In this document: one piece after another, positions 33,536 through 41,936 of the stretch
Position numbering within the stretch: position 1 is the stretch's first letter
Layout of the letters: each line of letters starts with the position of its first letter
Origin: a virus
Length of the DNA: 64,000 nucleotides
Virus record (IMG/VR): IMGVR_UViG_3300047372_000605
Coordinates: 28,959-92,958 of that record
Direction: 5' to 3' (one strand)
The notes under the pieces: model-generated
Databases searched by the model: none
Seen by the model: the letters and a program-made list of their open reading frames with translations, nothing else
What the model was told of the DNA's origin: nothing
Made by a program: the position numbers and the translations under genes

Positions 33536-34999
33536 ATGTTATATATATTTGAAATGGCAAATAATCATATGGGTAGTGTTTCCCATGCCAAAACTATCAT
33601 TGATGAATTTGCAAATTTATCAAAAAAATGGAAAATAACAGCAGGAATTAAATTACAATTTAGAAATCTAGATACTTTTATTCATCCTGATTTTCAACAG
33701 CGTAATGATTTAAAATATGTTAAAAGATTTAATGAAACTAGATTATCTAAATCAGAATTTAAAGAAATAGTTGATTATATTAAATCTACGGGATTATTAG
33801 CCATTACAACTCCTTTCGATAATGAATCAATCCCTATGACTTCAGAATTAAATATTGATGTATTAAAAGTAGCAAGTTGTTCTGTGGATGATTGGCCCTT
33901 ATTAGAAGAATTATCAAATATAAATAAAAAAATAATTATATCAACTGCAGGGGTTGAGTTAAATACTTTACGTAAGGTTTATAGAATATTTAAACAAAAA
34001 AGAAGAGATTTTGCATTTATGCATTGTGTTGGTGAATACCCAACAGCTAACGAAGTTGCAAATTTAAATAGAATTAAAGAATTAAAAAATGAATTTCCTG
34101 ATATAGAAATAGGATTTTCAACACATGAATCTCCTTTAGAAAAATCAATGACTCCTTATGCTGTAGCTATGGGATGTACAATAGTTGAAAAACATGTTGG
34201 GGTGCCTACAGATGAATGGTCTTTAAACGCTTATTCATTAACCAGTAATCAAATGGATAAGGTATTGTTTGAAATTGATGAATTATTAAGAGCATCAATA
34301 GGTAAATCTAATGAGCAAATTAAATCATTAAAATCTTTAAAACGTGGAGTTTATGTAAAAAATGATCTAAAAAAAGGCCATAAAATTAGTAAAAATGATA
34401 TATATTTTGCAATGCCAGTTCAAGATGGTATGCTAGATGCTTCTAACTATTATGATATTTTAAATTCTCATATTAAAACAGATAAAGTAAAAAATGAAGG
34501 GTTATATTTAAGTAATGTTGTAAATTTAGATCGAAAAGAAATAATAGAAAAAATAAAATCCCAAGTTAAAAAACAACTATCAGAAGCTAATGTTACAATT
34601 ACGGATAAGGATGATATAGAAATTTCATCTCATTATGGGTTAGAATCATTTTTTGAAACAGGTTGTGTTATTATTTCAAAAATCAACCGTAAATATTGTA
34701 AAAAAATATTAGTAGTTTTACCAAATCAATCTCATCCTACCCATAGACATATGATAAAAGAAGAATCATTTGAATTATTATCTGGAGATTGTAAATTAGT
34801 TTTAAATGGAAGGGATATAGATCTTAAATTAGGGGAACCAAAGCTTATTAATACAAAAGTTGATCATTCTTTTAGTAGTAAAAAAGGATGTGTAGTAGAA
34901 GAAGTGTCAACAACTCATATTCCTGGGGATTCTATATATCAAAATCCTGAGATAAATAAATTATCTTTAAGTGAACGTAAAATTAAAATATCTTTATAA
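33536..34999 (+). CDS. neuB: Sialic acid synthase (NeuB/SpsE) with SAF and cupin domains
   Basis: This enzyme joins phosphoenolpyruvate to an N-acyl-mannosamine-type sugar to make a nonulosonic acid. NeuB features in order: FEMANNHMGSVSHAK, GIKLQFRN, TTPFDNESIP, HCVGEYPTANEVANLN, GFSTHE and MGCTIVEKHVGV. An SAF (antifreeze-like) domain follows at about 265-325 (RGVYVKNDLKKGHKISKNDI). An extra C-terminal region of about 100 aa looks like a cupin (HPTHRHMIKEESFELLSGD). At 487 aa it is about 140 aa longer than typical NeuB because of this. It starts the set NeuB-NeuA-GT29. Confidence 0.9.
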   Translation: MLYIFEMANNHMGSVSHAKTIIDEFANLSKKWKITAGIKLQFRNLDTFIHPDFQQRNDLKYVKRFNETRLSKSEFKEIVDYIKSTGLLAITTPFDNESIPMTSELNIDVLKVASCSVDDWPLLEELSNINKKIIISTAGVELNTLRKVYRIFKQKRRDFAFMHCVGEYPTANEVANLNRIKELKNEFPDIEIGFSTHESPLEKSMTPYAVAMGCTIVEKHVGVPTDEWSLNAYSLTSNQMDKVLFEIDELLRASIGKSNEQIKSLKSLKRGVYVKNDLKKGHKISKNDIYFAMPVQDGMLDASNYYDILNSHIKTDKVKNEGLYLSNVVNLDRKEIIEKIKSQVKKQLSEANVTITDKDDIEISSHYGLESFFETGCVIISKINRKYCKKILVVLPNQSHPTHRHMIKEESFELLSGDCKLVLNGRDIDLKLGEPKLINTKVDHSFSSKKGCVVEEVSTTHIPGDSIYQNPEINKLSLSERKIKISL

Positions 35000-35003
35000 A
35001 AAT

Positions 35004-35621
35004 ATGGGTACTCATTTCATAATACCTGCTCGAAAAAATTCAAAGGGATTTACTTATAAAAATAGATTTTTATTTGAAAATTTACCTTTAGAACTAAAAG
35101 ATAAAAATACTATAATTACTTCTGATGATGAAGTTATTAAAAAAATGAATCAACAACTATATAATTTTAATTTTTTAAAACGCCCTTCCCATTTATCAGA
35201 AGATACAACCAGCATAAAACCTGTATTAGAGCATGTAGTATCTGAATATAATCTTCCTCCAGAAGATGATTTAGTTGTATTATATTTAACTTACCCTGAA
35301 CGCACTTATGATGATATTGAAAGGATACTTACTTTTTACCATCATTGGAAAGGGGAGTCATTGTTATGTAAAGAACCTTTAAAACAACATCCTTATTTAT
35401 GTTTTTATGATAAAGGAATTTATGGTAAACGTATTGTTGATCATAATATGTACCGTCGTCAAGATTATCCAAAATGTTTTTTTGGATCCCATTATGTAGC
35501 AATTGTCAAAGTAAAATTTTTATCTTCAGTTGATTTAAATCTTTATAGTAAAAAAACTTTATTTTATGATTTGCAAGAGCATAAAATTGATGTTGATAAT
35601 AAAAGTGATTTACCCCTATAA
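35004..35621 (+). CDS. neuA: Acylneuraminate cytidylyltransferase (CMP-sialate synthetase)
   Basis: This enzyme activates the sialic acid with CTP. FIIPARKNSKGF and KNRFLF match the IPARxxSKxxxxKN nucleotide loop. TIITSDDEVI, LKRPSHLSED and a VVLYLTYPERTYDDIE segment (where typical enzymes have LQPTSPLR) follow the family order. It is 205 aa from ATG 35004; an in-frame upstream ATG at 34971 lies inside neuB and is less likely. It directly follows NeuB and precedes the GT29 gene, which strongly supports the assignment. Confidence 0.82.
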   Translation: MGTHFIIPARKNSKGFTYKNRFLFENLPLELKDKNTIITSDDEVIKKMNQQLYNFNFLKRPSHLSEDTTSIKPVLEHVVSEYNLPPEDDLVVLYLTYPERTYDDIERILTFYHHWKGESLLCKEPLKQHPYLCFYDKGIYGKRIVDHNMYRRQDYPKCFFGSHYVAIVKVKFLSSVDLNLYSKKTLFYDLQEHKIDVDNKSDLPL

Positions 35622-35637
35622 AATCTAATTAAATGTA

Positions 35638-36288
35638 ATGATAGTAAATATAAACGATACTAATTTTAACTTATTTTTAAATTCCAATACATCTTTTTTT
35701 AATAATTTAAATGATAAATCAGTAGCGGTAGTTGGAAATAGTGGTATTTTATTAGATAATGAATATGGGTCTAAAATAGATAAACACGATATTACCATTA
35801 GGTTTAATGCTGCTCGAGTTAAAGGATATGAAAAAAATGTGGGTTCTAAAACTGACATAAGACTTATGAATGGTCATATATTTAATGGAAGTTCTAACCC
35901 TAAAAGATTTAAAAAAAATGATCCAAATTTTACTTCAAATTTAAATAATGAAACTTTAATAGTTAAATCATGGAATCAACAAGAATTTGTAGAAGGAATA
36001 CTAAAAACCACTCCCCAAAATAAAGTTTATTTTCTTAATCCTCCTTTTACTCAATATTGTAATTCTTTAACTGGTCAAGAAGCTACTTGTGGTGTGGTAG
36101 GGGTATTGTTTTTAAGTTTATTTACTTCTAAAATTTCTTGTTTTGGGTTTAATTTTTATAAAGATGGTTGGTCTAAAAATCATTATTGGGAAGAGATGGA
36201 AGAATATAAACAAGGACATTCATTTAATGTTGAGGAACAATTATTTGATCAATTAGAACAAGAAGGAAAAATAAAAATATTTAAATGA
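35638..36288 (+). CDS. GT29-family sialyltransferase
   Basis: A 216-aa protein with all four sialylmotifs of the mainly eukaryotic GT29 family. Motif L is at about 27-78: VAVVGNSGILL, DKHDITIRFNAA, VGSKTDIRLMN. Motif S is about 143-162 (SLTGQEATCGVVG). Motif III is HYWE (182-185) and motif VS is H194-x4-E199. There is no signal or membrane anchor, so it works in the cytoplasm. GT29 enzymes use CMP-sialate (some use related CMP-sugars), which the upstream NeuB and NeuA would supply. The acceptor is unknown. It overlaps the next gene by 4 nt. Confidence 0.85.
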   Translation: MIVNINDTNFNLFLNSNTSFFNNLNDKSVAVVGNSGILLDNEYGSKIDKHDITIRFNAARVKGYEKNVGSKTDIRLMNGHIFNGSSNPKRFKKNDPNFTSNLNNETLIVKSWNQQEFVEGILKTTPQNKVYFLNPPFTQYCNSLTGQEATCGVVGVLFLSLFTSKISCFGFNFYKDGWSKNHYWEEMEEYKQGHSFNVEEQLFDQLEQEGKIKIFK

Positions 36289-38309
36289 ATTATACGATTG
36301 AAAAGTTTGACTTAGAAAATTATAAATTTAATTTTGCTCAATGGTCTCATCCCTATTGTTCTCCTAAAAAATTTACCCAAGAACAAATAAATACTCAAAC
36401 TACATATTTAAATAAGGGAGATATTGTAATTGACATTGGAGCTTTTTCTGGAGATACTCCTGTCTTATATGCTAATGCTGTTGGAAAAAAAGGTAAAATT
36501 ATTTCATTTGAAGCTAATCCACATGCTTATGAGATTTTAGAAGTTAATTCAAAACTAAATAATCATTTAAATATAATCCCTATAAATAAAGCAATCACTG
36601 AAAAACCAGGAAAATATACATTTCATTACTCAGATAAAGGATTTTGTAATGGAGGTTTTGCTGAAGAAATTGATATGGGAGTTGGAGCTACAGGTCATGT
36701 GGTACCTTTAGAGGTAGAAGGGGTAAATCTAACAAATTGGTTAGAAAATAATTTAGATAAACAAGAATGGGATAAAATAAGCTTTATTAAAATTGATACT
36801 GAAGGCTATGATTATAAAATTTTAAGATCAAATAAAAAGCTATTTAAACAAATTAGACCCATTTTAGAAGTTGAATTATATCCTGCTTTATCATTAAGAG
36901 AAGTAAAAGAATTTTATAAAATATTAAAGGAAATAGGATATGAAGTATTTCAACAAAATAAAGGAAGAGATTGCTCTTTAAATTCTTTAACTACTAGTTT
37001 GGATGAACGAGGATTTATTCGTACATTTAAAAATATAAAAAGTGGGCAAGATATAGTAGCATATCCTAAAGAAAAAGTACCTAAAGAAAAATTAAAACAA
37101 CCTATGAAAATTAGTTTAATACAACCAAGTAGAAATAACTTAAAATACCTTAAATGGTCTTACAATTCAATTCGTAAAAATCAAGGTGATCATGAAGTAG
37201 AAATTTGTGTTGCTGATGATTTTAGTAATAAAGATAATACTTGGGAGTGGTGTCAAGAAATGATGGAAAAAGATCCATTATTCAAGGCAATTAGAAATGA
37301 AGGCCCAACACGTTTAGGCCATACTATATTATATGATACTCTGGTAAATGACGTGGCTACCAGCGATGTCTGTATGATTTACCATGCTGATATGTACTTA
37401 TGTCCTGGTGCTTTAGATGCGATTGAAAAACATTTAAAAGAAAAAACAATAGTATCACTTACTAGAATTGAACCACCATTACATCCAGATGGGCCAGAAA
37501 AAGTATTAAGAGATTATGGTATAGAACCTGAGGAGTTTAAGGAAGATTTGTTACTAAATAATTTAGGTAGTTCTGATTTTACAGGGCCTGGTCTTAATAC
37601 AACAACAGAAGGTATATTTGCACCTTGGGCATTCTGGAAGAAAGATTTTCAAGAGATAGGAGGACATGATCCTATATTTGCACCTCAATCAAAAGAAGAC
37701 ACAGATATATTTAATCGCTTTCATTTAAACGGAATTAAGTTTATCCAAACATGGGAAGGATTTGTTTATCATATGACTTGTAGAGGTAGTAGATTTGCAG
37801 ATGGAGCCCAAAGAAATCCAAATGGTGAAGTGTTCATGAAAAACCGAGAAACAGATGAATGGTTAAAACAAAATCAAAAATCCACTAGAGAATTTTTACG
37901 TAAATGGGGCCATTTTTGCAAACATGATGCTTTAATGAAACCAATTGTCCCTCCCAAATATGATATTGGTATAATATTAACAAATACAAAAATAGAACAA
38001 TTAGAATTACTAGAACCATGGTGTTCAAACATTTATACAGATGGAGATTATGTGGCTTACCAACAACAAGAATCTTTAAAAACCTCATTTGATTTAAATG
38101 ATAGAGTTAGAATTTTAGAATCTGGAAAAATTAATAATATACTAGTTAATATTGATGGAAATACTTTTACCCAATCTGATTTCCAAATATTACAACAACT
38201 TTCAGAAATAATTCAAGATAGTGGAGAAGTTGGAGAATTTGAATTAGGTAATTTAAAAATTAAAATTAATGATTTAAAAACTTATGAAAATACTTTAATT
38301 AAAGTATGA
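36285..38309 (+). CDS. FkbM methyltransferase - GT2 glycosyltransferase fusion
   Basis: A 674-aa two-enzyme protein. Residues about 40-240 are an FkbM-type SAM methyltransferase (GDIVIDIGAFSGDTPVLYAN, ISFEANPHAYEIL, FIKIDTEGYDYKIL). Residues about 275-535 are a GT-A/GT2 domain (MKISLIQPSRNNLKYLKWSY, CVADDFSNKDNTW, MIYHADMYLCPGALD with the DxD-like HAD, and a later KEDTDIFNRF). A C-terminal helical tail of about 120 aa follows. The fusion suggests methylation and sugar transfer on the same glycan, perhaps capping it with an O-methyl sugar. It ends the cassette. Confidence 0.82.
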   Translation: MNYTIEKFDLENYKFNFAQWSHPYCSPKKFTQEQINTQTTYLNKGDIVIDIGAFSGDTPVLYANAVGKKGKIISFEANPHAYEILEVNSKLNNHLNIIPINKAITEKPGKYTFHYSDKGFCNGGFAEEIDMGVGATGHVVPLEVEGVNLTNWLENNLDKQEWDKISFIKIDTEGYDYKILRSNKKLFKQIRPILEVELYPALSLREVKEFYKILKEIGYEVFQQNKGRDCSLNSLTTSLDERGFIRTFKNIKSGQDIVAYPKEKVPKEKLKQPMKISLIQPSRNNLKYLKWSYNSIRKNQGDHEVEICVADDFSNKDNTWEWCQEMMEKDPLFKAIRNEGPTRLGHTILYDTLVNDVATSDVCMIYHADMYLCPGALDAIEKHLKEKTIVSLTRIEPPLHPDGPEKVLRDYGIEPEEFKEDLLLNNLGSSDFTGPGLNTTTEGIFAPWAFWKKDFQEIGGHDPIFAPQSKEDTDIFNRFHLNGIKFIQTWEGFVYHMTCRGSRFADGAQRNPNGEVFMKNRETDEWLKQNQKSTREFLRKWGHFCKHDALMKPIVPPKYDIGIILTNTKIEQLELLEPWCSNIYTDGDYVAYQQQESLKTSFDLNDRVRILESGKINNILVNIDGNTFTQSDFQILQQLSEIIQDSGEVGEFELGNLKIKINDLKTYENTLIKV

Positions 38310-38701
38310 AAGATAAAAAATCAAAAAAATCTATTACTATTGGGGGTTTAAAACTTCAAATAGAACAAAATCCTAAAAAGATAGAAAATAAACATAAGAA
38401 ATTTTTTATTCATCTTTTAAATAGATTAGTTTCAATTCAAGAACGTACTGATAAGATATTTACCCAATATGGTTTAAATCTTATAATGTATGAGGATCTA
38501 TATTTTCAAGTAATAGAAGATATGGTATATGAGCATTATGATATAGAAGTAGGCGAAGTTATATTTTGGTATGTTAATGGGGTTAAAATTGAAGATGAAG
38601 ATCAATATATAGAAGATAAAAAAACAGGGAAAAAATATAAAGCAAAAACACCCTTACAAGTATATAATGTTTGTAAAAAATTAAAGTTATTTAAAGATTA
38701 A
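38306..38701 (+). CDS. Hypothetical protein after the glycan cassette
   Basis: A 131-aa protein with a basic N terminus (KDKKSKKSITIGGLKLQIEQ), a helical middle (FFIHLLNRLVSIQERTDKIF) and an acidic strand-rich end. It overlaps the fusion gene by 4 nt. No family is recognised. Confidence 0.65.
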   Translation: MKDKKSKKSITIGGLKLQIEQNPKKIENKHKKFFIHLLNRLVSIQERTDKIFTQYGLNLIMYEDLYFQVIEDMVYEHYDIEVGEVIFWYVNGVKIEDEDQYIEDKKTGKKYKAKTPLQVYNVCKKLKLFKD

Positions 38702-38704
38702 TAT

Positions 38705-39016
38705 ATGTATCAAACAAAAACAATGGAAAAATTAGAAATGATGGAATGTCCTCAATGTGATGGACCTATGCCTGTAAAACGAAGAGAATTAGGTTATCAT
38801 GTTTGTGTTAATTGTTCTACAGTTTCAGCTAAAAGAGGTATACCTGTAATGAGAGGAACAGGTGACCATACTTGGGTTGATTTAGAAGTAATGACACAAG
38901 AACAATTTGAGAGATATGAAGAGATGGAAAACAAAACCAAAACTGAAATAACTCCAAATAAAACTGAAGGTAGAAATCTACAAGGCCCATTTACAATAGT
39001 AGAAACCGATAATTAA
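38705..39016 (+). CDS. Small zinc-ribbon protein
   Basis: A 103-aa protein with a CPQCDGPMPVKR ... YHVCVNCST zinc ribbon at about residues 14-40 and an acidic, low-complexity end. It overlaps the next gene by 1 nt (TAATG). A role in DNA or RNA binding is likely from the ribbon, but no target is known. Confidence 0.62.
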   Translation: MYQTKTMEKLEMMECPQCDGPMPVKRRELGYHVCVNCSTVSAKRGIPVMRGTGDHTWVDLEVMTQEQFERYEEMENKTKTEITPNKTEGRNLQGPFTIVETDN

Positions 39017-39663
39017 TGCCTGCGGCAAAAAGTTTTACAAAAGAACAAATTTTGAATGCTATGGATAAAACTCAATCCGTAGCTGGTGCTGCTCGTTACT
39101 TAAATTGTTCTTACCAACATCTTAAAAAATACATGAAATTGTATAAAGATGAAGAATCTGGTAAAACCTTATTTGAAATACACCTAAATCCTTCAGGAAA
39201 GGGTATACCTAAATTTTTAACTAATGGAAAAAAAGATCCTGCTTTATTAGATATAATAGAAGGTAGATTAAATCCATCTTCATTTTCACCTGATAAATTA
39301 AAATATAGATTAACAACTGAGGGTTATTTAGAAGAATGTTGTGGTAATTGTGGGTTTCAAGAGCATAGAGTAACAGATCATAAGGTACCTTTAATATTAC
39401 ATTTTAAAGATAAAAATAAATTAAATTATAACTTAGATAATATTGAATTTTTATGTTATAATTGTTATTTTTTATTTATAGGAGAAGTATTTACTGAAAG
39501 AGACATACAAAAATTAGAAGATAATAAATCAGTCACTAAAACTACTAATGCTGTAGATATGCAACTAGATGACTATCATTTACAAAGATTGCGGGAGCTA
39601 GGTCTAGATGGTGAAAATCCCACAGACGAAGATGATCCTTATAATTTAGTTTCATATAGATAA
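39016..39663 (+). CDS. HNH-type zinc protein with N-terminal helix-turn-helix
   Basis: A 215-aa protein. Residues about 8-35 look like a helix-turn-helix (TQSVAGAARYLNCSYQHLKK). At about 112-155 is an HNH-like zinc fold: CCGNCGF, then VTDHKVPLILHF, YNLDNIEFLCYNCYF. The second zinc pair (CYNC) and the N-x2-N segment are intact, while the last His of HNH is replaced by Tyr or Phe. It may therefore be a binding protein rather than an active nuclease. It resembles freestanding phage HNH proteins. Confidence 0.62.
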   Translation: MPAAKSFTKEQILNAMDKTQSVAGAARYLNCSYQHLKKYMKLYKDEESGKTLFEIHLNPSGKGIPKFLTNGKKDPALLDIIEGRLNPSSFSPDKLKYRLTTEGYLEECCGNCGFQEHRVTDHKVPLILHFKDKNKLNYNLDNIEFLCYNCYFLFIGEVFTERDIQKLEDNKSVTKTTNAVDMQLDDYHLQRLRELGLDGENPTDEDDPYNLVSYR

Positions 39664-39695
39664 TTTGCCAATGGTATCTTGCCTTCATATATTTA
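39664..39695 (+). promoter_or_regulatory. Bacteroidota-type promoter, TTTG-N20-TATATTTA
   Basis: TTTG at 39664-39667 is followed after 20 nt by TATATTTA at 39688-39695. The next start codon is only 6 nt downstream, so the transcript would have almost no leader, as for the promoter at 9529. Confidence 0.6.
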
Positions 39696-39701
39696 TGGGC
39701 G

Positions 39702-39878
39702 ATGAAAAAAATCAAACCTCTTCTTAAAAAAAAGAAACATGACAAAATTGTAAAAGATTTTGACAAGCAAAAAGCTAAGCATGTAGAAAAATTAGCTACA
39801 CAAATGCTCAAAAAAGATGAGCAGTTTCAAAAACTTAAGGAGAAAAAGATAAATACTAACTTTTTAAAATTGTTTTAA
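39702..39878 (+). CDS. Small lysine-rich protein
   Basis: A 58-aa ORF that is about one third lysine (KPLLKKKKHDKIVKDFDKQK) and helical. It starts directly after a promoter and stops 1 nt before the next gene. The strong positive charge suggests nucleic acid or ribosome binding. Confidence 0.6.
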   Translation: MKKIKPLLKKKKHDKIVKDFDKQKAKHVEKLATQMLKKDEQFQKLKEKKINTNFLKLF

Positions 39879-39879
39879 C

Positions 39880-40224
39880 ATGGCAACAGAATTTGAAGTA
39901 CAAAATGCGGAAGAATTTGAGAAATTAATCCGATCAAGAGATTTTAGAGTATACGAAGCACTAGTTAGTACAGTATTAAAAAATCTTACTAGTAAAAAAC
40001 GCCATCACCATGCTTTAAGTGTAATAAGCACAGATGAAGATGCTGTATATGATATTACAATTGATAAGCAAGATTTTCATCACACATTAGAAGAAAGTCT
40101 AATAGCATACGAAGAACAAGAAAAATATGAGAAATGTGCTGAAATTAAAAAAGCAATGGACTTTTTAGATAAAAAAAAAGCTGAAAAAAAATTAACTTCT
40201 ATCATGGATTCCTTGGCTACCTAA
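39880..40224 (+). CDS. Hypothetical protein with a UVR-like helical hairpin
   Basis: A 114-aa protein, acidic and helical. The segment LIAYEEQEKYEKCAEIKKAM (about residues 75-94) resembles the UVR/McsA helical hairpin (AxxxEdYExAaxxrDxI). The upstream KKRHHHALSV is unusual. It is in the same transcript as the lysine-rich ORF. No enzyme activity is indicated. Confidence 0.55.
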   Translation: MATEFEVQNAEEFEKLIRSRDFRVYEALVSTVLKNLTSKKRHHHALSVISTDEDAVYDITIDKQDFHHTLEESLIAYEEQEKYEKCAEIKKAMDFLDKKKAEKKLTSIMDSLAT

Positions 40225-40244
40225 AGAAGGATTCGTATATTTAC
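40213..40244 (+). promoter_or_regulatory. Bacteroidota-type promoter, TTGG-N19-TATATTTAC
   Basis: TTGG at 40213-40216 and TATATTTAC at 40236-40244 are separated by CTACCTAAAGAAGGATTCG. The spacer holds a CCT/AGG dyad. The -33 box lies within the end of the upstream gene. Confidence 0.72.
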
Positions 40245-40269
40245 GGCATAAATTAAAAAAATAAAGGTT

Positions 40270-40437
40270 ATGCAAGTATTAAGATTTTTCAAAGATGAGT
40301 TAACAGGAGATGAATGTGCAATTGCTTGGAATGGTACAGAAGAAGTTTGTATTACAGAAGCTCAAGCATATGATATATTAGCTAAAGAACAGGCACAACA
40401 CGATGCTTATGAATTAAGATGTGAGAGAGGGTGGTAA
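40270..40437 (+). CDS. Small hypothetical protein
   Basis: A 55-aa ORF (MQVLRFFKDELTGDECAIAW, ITEAQAYDILAKEQAQHDAY) with its own promoter and the AAAGGTTATG start context. No family is recognised. Confidence 0.6.
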   Translation: MQVLRFFKDELTGDECAIAWNGTEEVCITEAQAYDILAKEQAQHDAYELRCERGW

Positions 40438-40440
40438 ATA

Positions 40441-40473
40441 TTTGGCTACCCGAAGAAGGGTTTGTATATTCAC
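40441..40473 (+). promoter_or_regulatory. Bacteroidota-type promoter, TTTGG-N19-TATATTCAC
   Basis: TTTGG at 40441-40445 and TATATTCAC at 40465-40473. The spacer CTACCCGAAGAAGGGTTTG has a perfect ACCC/GGGT dyad. Confidence 0.75.
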
Positions 40474-40488
40474 GTCAAAATTAAGGTT

Positions 40489-40635
40489 ATGAATCAATTA
40501 GATAAAATGTTTGGAGGGAATCCAATAGAAAAAATAAATCAAATATGTGATGAAGCGCTTACATTTGCTAGAACAGCAGGTACAGTTGTAGATTGTGGAG
40601 CATGTAATAATAAAGGTTGTAACATTTGTAAATAA
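40489..40635 (+). CDS. Small cysteine-motif protein
   Basis: A 48-aa ORF ending in DCGACNNKGCNICK, a C-x2-C-x4-C-x2-C arrangement that should bind zinc, like a single DnaJ-type zinc module. It has its own promoter and start cassette. The SWIM-domain gene follows after 4 nt. Confidence 0.62.
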   Translation: MNQLDKMFGGNPIEKINQICDEALTFARTAGTVVDCGACNNKGCNICK

Positions 40636-40639
40636 AGGT

Positions 40640-41083
40640 ATGGCATTATTCAAATTTCAAAATTTAAACAAACACGGTAATTTAAGAACTAGAATAGTTC
40701 ACAGTCCAACATCACAATTTTCATTTAAACCAGCTGGTTATGGTAAATTTGTAAATGTGCAAAGATTTTACTATAAAATGGAACACCCATATTTGAGTGC
40801 TTCACTATTCACAGATAATAATGGTGATAAGTTTATATTACCATCAATGGAAAAGGTTCACCCTGAAACAACCTTAAATGATATTATCAATATCAAGCCC
40901 AAAGTTAAAAAAAGAACTGAGCCAATAATAGAAACTAGCATTAGCAGTTCAGGTGATGTTACCTATGAAACTAAGTATTATCCAGATTCAGATAATTACT
41001 ATTGCAGTTGTCCTGGAACATGGAGAGCAAAAGATAGAAGATGTAAGCATATTAAAGCATTAGAAGAAAAAAATAAAAAATGA
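40640..41083 (+). CDS. SWIM zinc-finger-like protein
   Basis: A 147-aa protein from ATG 40640, which is preceded by AAAGGT; a longer frame begins inside the previous gene. The C terminus has YYCSCPGTWRAKDRRCKHIK, a C-x-C-xn-C-x-H SWIM motif used for DNA or protein binding. The N-terminal 100 residues form a strand-rich domain of unknown type. Confidence 0.65.
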   Translation: MALFKFQNLNKHGNLRTRIVHSPTSQFSFKPAGYGKFVNVQRFYYKMEHPYLSASLFTDNNGDKFILPSMEKVHPETTLNDIINIKPKVKKRTEPIIETSISSSGDVTYETKYYPDSDNYYCSCPGTWRAKDRRCKHIKALEEKNKK

Positions 41084-41211
41084 AAGCAAAAATTACCAAA
41101 AAATTAATAAAAGAATTAGAAAAAAAAGGAGCAACTTATACATCACCTAAAGAAAATAGTTTAGGTGTTGTTGAAAGTTTCTTAGATTTGACAACTATAA
41201 AAAATAAATAA
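41080..41211 (+). CDS. Small basic hypothetical protein
   Basis: A 43-aa ORF (MKAKITKKLIKELEKKGATY then a mixed end) that overlaps the SWIM gene by 4 nt (ATGA). No function is recognised. Confidence 0.55.
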   Translation: MKAKITKKLIKELEKKGATYTSPKENSLGVVESFLDLTTIKNK

Positions 41212-41213
41212 TT

Positions 41214-41810
41214 ATGATATCAACATTCGGATTCGAAAGAAACCCTTATAGAAAAGATGTAAATTTTAATGGATTTTATTGGTCTGAGAATAAATTTACC
41301 TCATATGAATTACAAACCATAGAAGATATGACCGAACGGATTTCATTTGAGGACACATTAATAGGCACAGGAAAGGACATATCTGATGAAAGAAAATCAA
41401 GAATTAAATGGTGTCCCCAAAATGCGGAATGGGCATGGGTTTATAAAAAACTTCATGATGTGATTAAAGAAGCAAATGATGCAATGTGGAAATTTGATTT
41501 ATCTGCAATGAATGAACCAATACAATACACAGAATACTATGGAACACAAGAAGGTGGGTATGAATGGCATATGGATTGTGGAGATGGGCTCCCAAGCCAA
41601 AGAAAAATATCAGTAACAGTACAACTTTCAGATCCAGATGAGTATGAAGGAGGTGATTTAGAATTTAATATAGGCCAAAAATTTGTAGGCCAAAGAAAAC
41701 AAGGTGCAGCAATTATTTTTCCATCATTTTTTTTACATAGAGTAACTCCTGTAACAAAAGGTATAAGAAAATCTTTTGTTTTATGGGTAGGTGGAGAACC
41801 ATATAGATAA
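41214..41810 (+). CDS. 2OG-Fe(II) oxygenase (prolyl 4-hydroxylase-like)
   Basis: A 198-aa protein. EWHMDCGDG gives the HxD pair, followed by ISVTVQLSDPDEYEGGDLEF, the GxxxFPSFFLHRVTPV segment with the distal His, and GIRKSFVLWVGG with the 2OG-binding Arg. This is the pattern of the P4H/PiuC group, common in T4-like marine phages. The substrate is unknown. Confidence 0.88.
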   Translation: MISTFGFERNPYRKDVNFNGFYWSENKFTSYELQTIEDMTERISFEDTLIGTGKDISDERKSRIKWCPQNAEWAWVYKKLHDVIKEANDAMWKFDLSAMNEPIQYTEYYGTQEGGYEWHMDCGDGLPSQRKISVTVQLSDPDEYEGGDLEFNIGQKFVGQRKQGAAIIFPSFFLHRVTPVTKGIRKSFVLWVGGEPYR

Positions 41811-41813
41811 GAT

Positions 41814-41936
41814 ATGAAAGGTAGATATTATTGTGAAATGGAAAGTCCTATATATAGGCAAATAATAGCTGAAAAATTAAAGCTAGAAAAAAAACAAACT
41901 AAAGGTACTAAAAAAGGTAAAAGGTGTGTAAAGTAA
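41814..41936 (+). CDS. Small basic hypothetical protein
   Basis: A 40-aa ORF (MKGRYYCEMESPIYRQIIAE, then a Lys-rich end TKKGKRCVK). It overlaps the HNH gene by 13 nt. No function is recognised. Confidence 0.5.
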   Translation: MKGRYYCEMESPIYRQIIAEKLKLEKKQTKGTKKGKRCVK

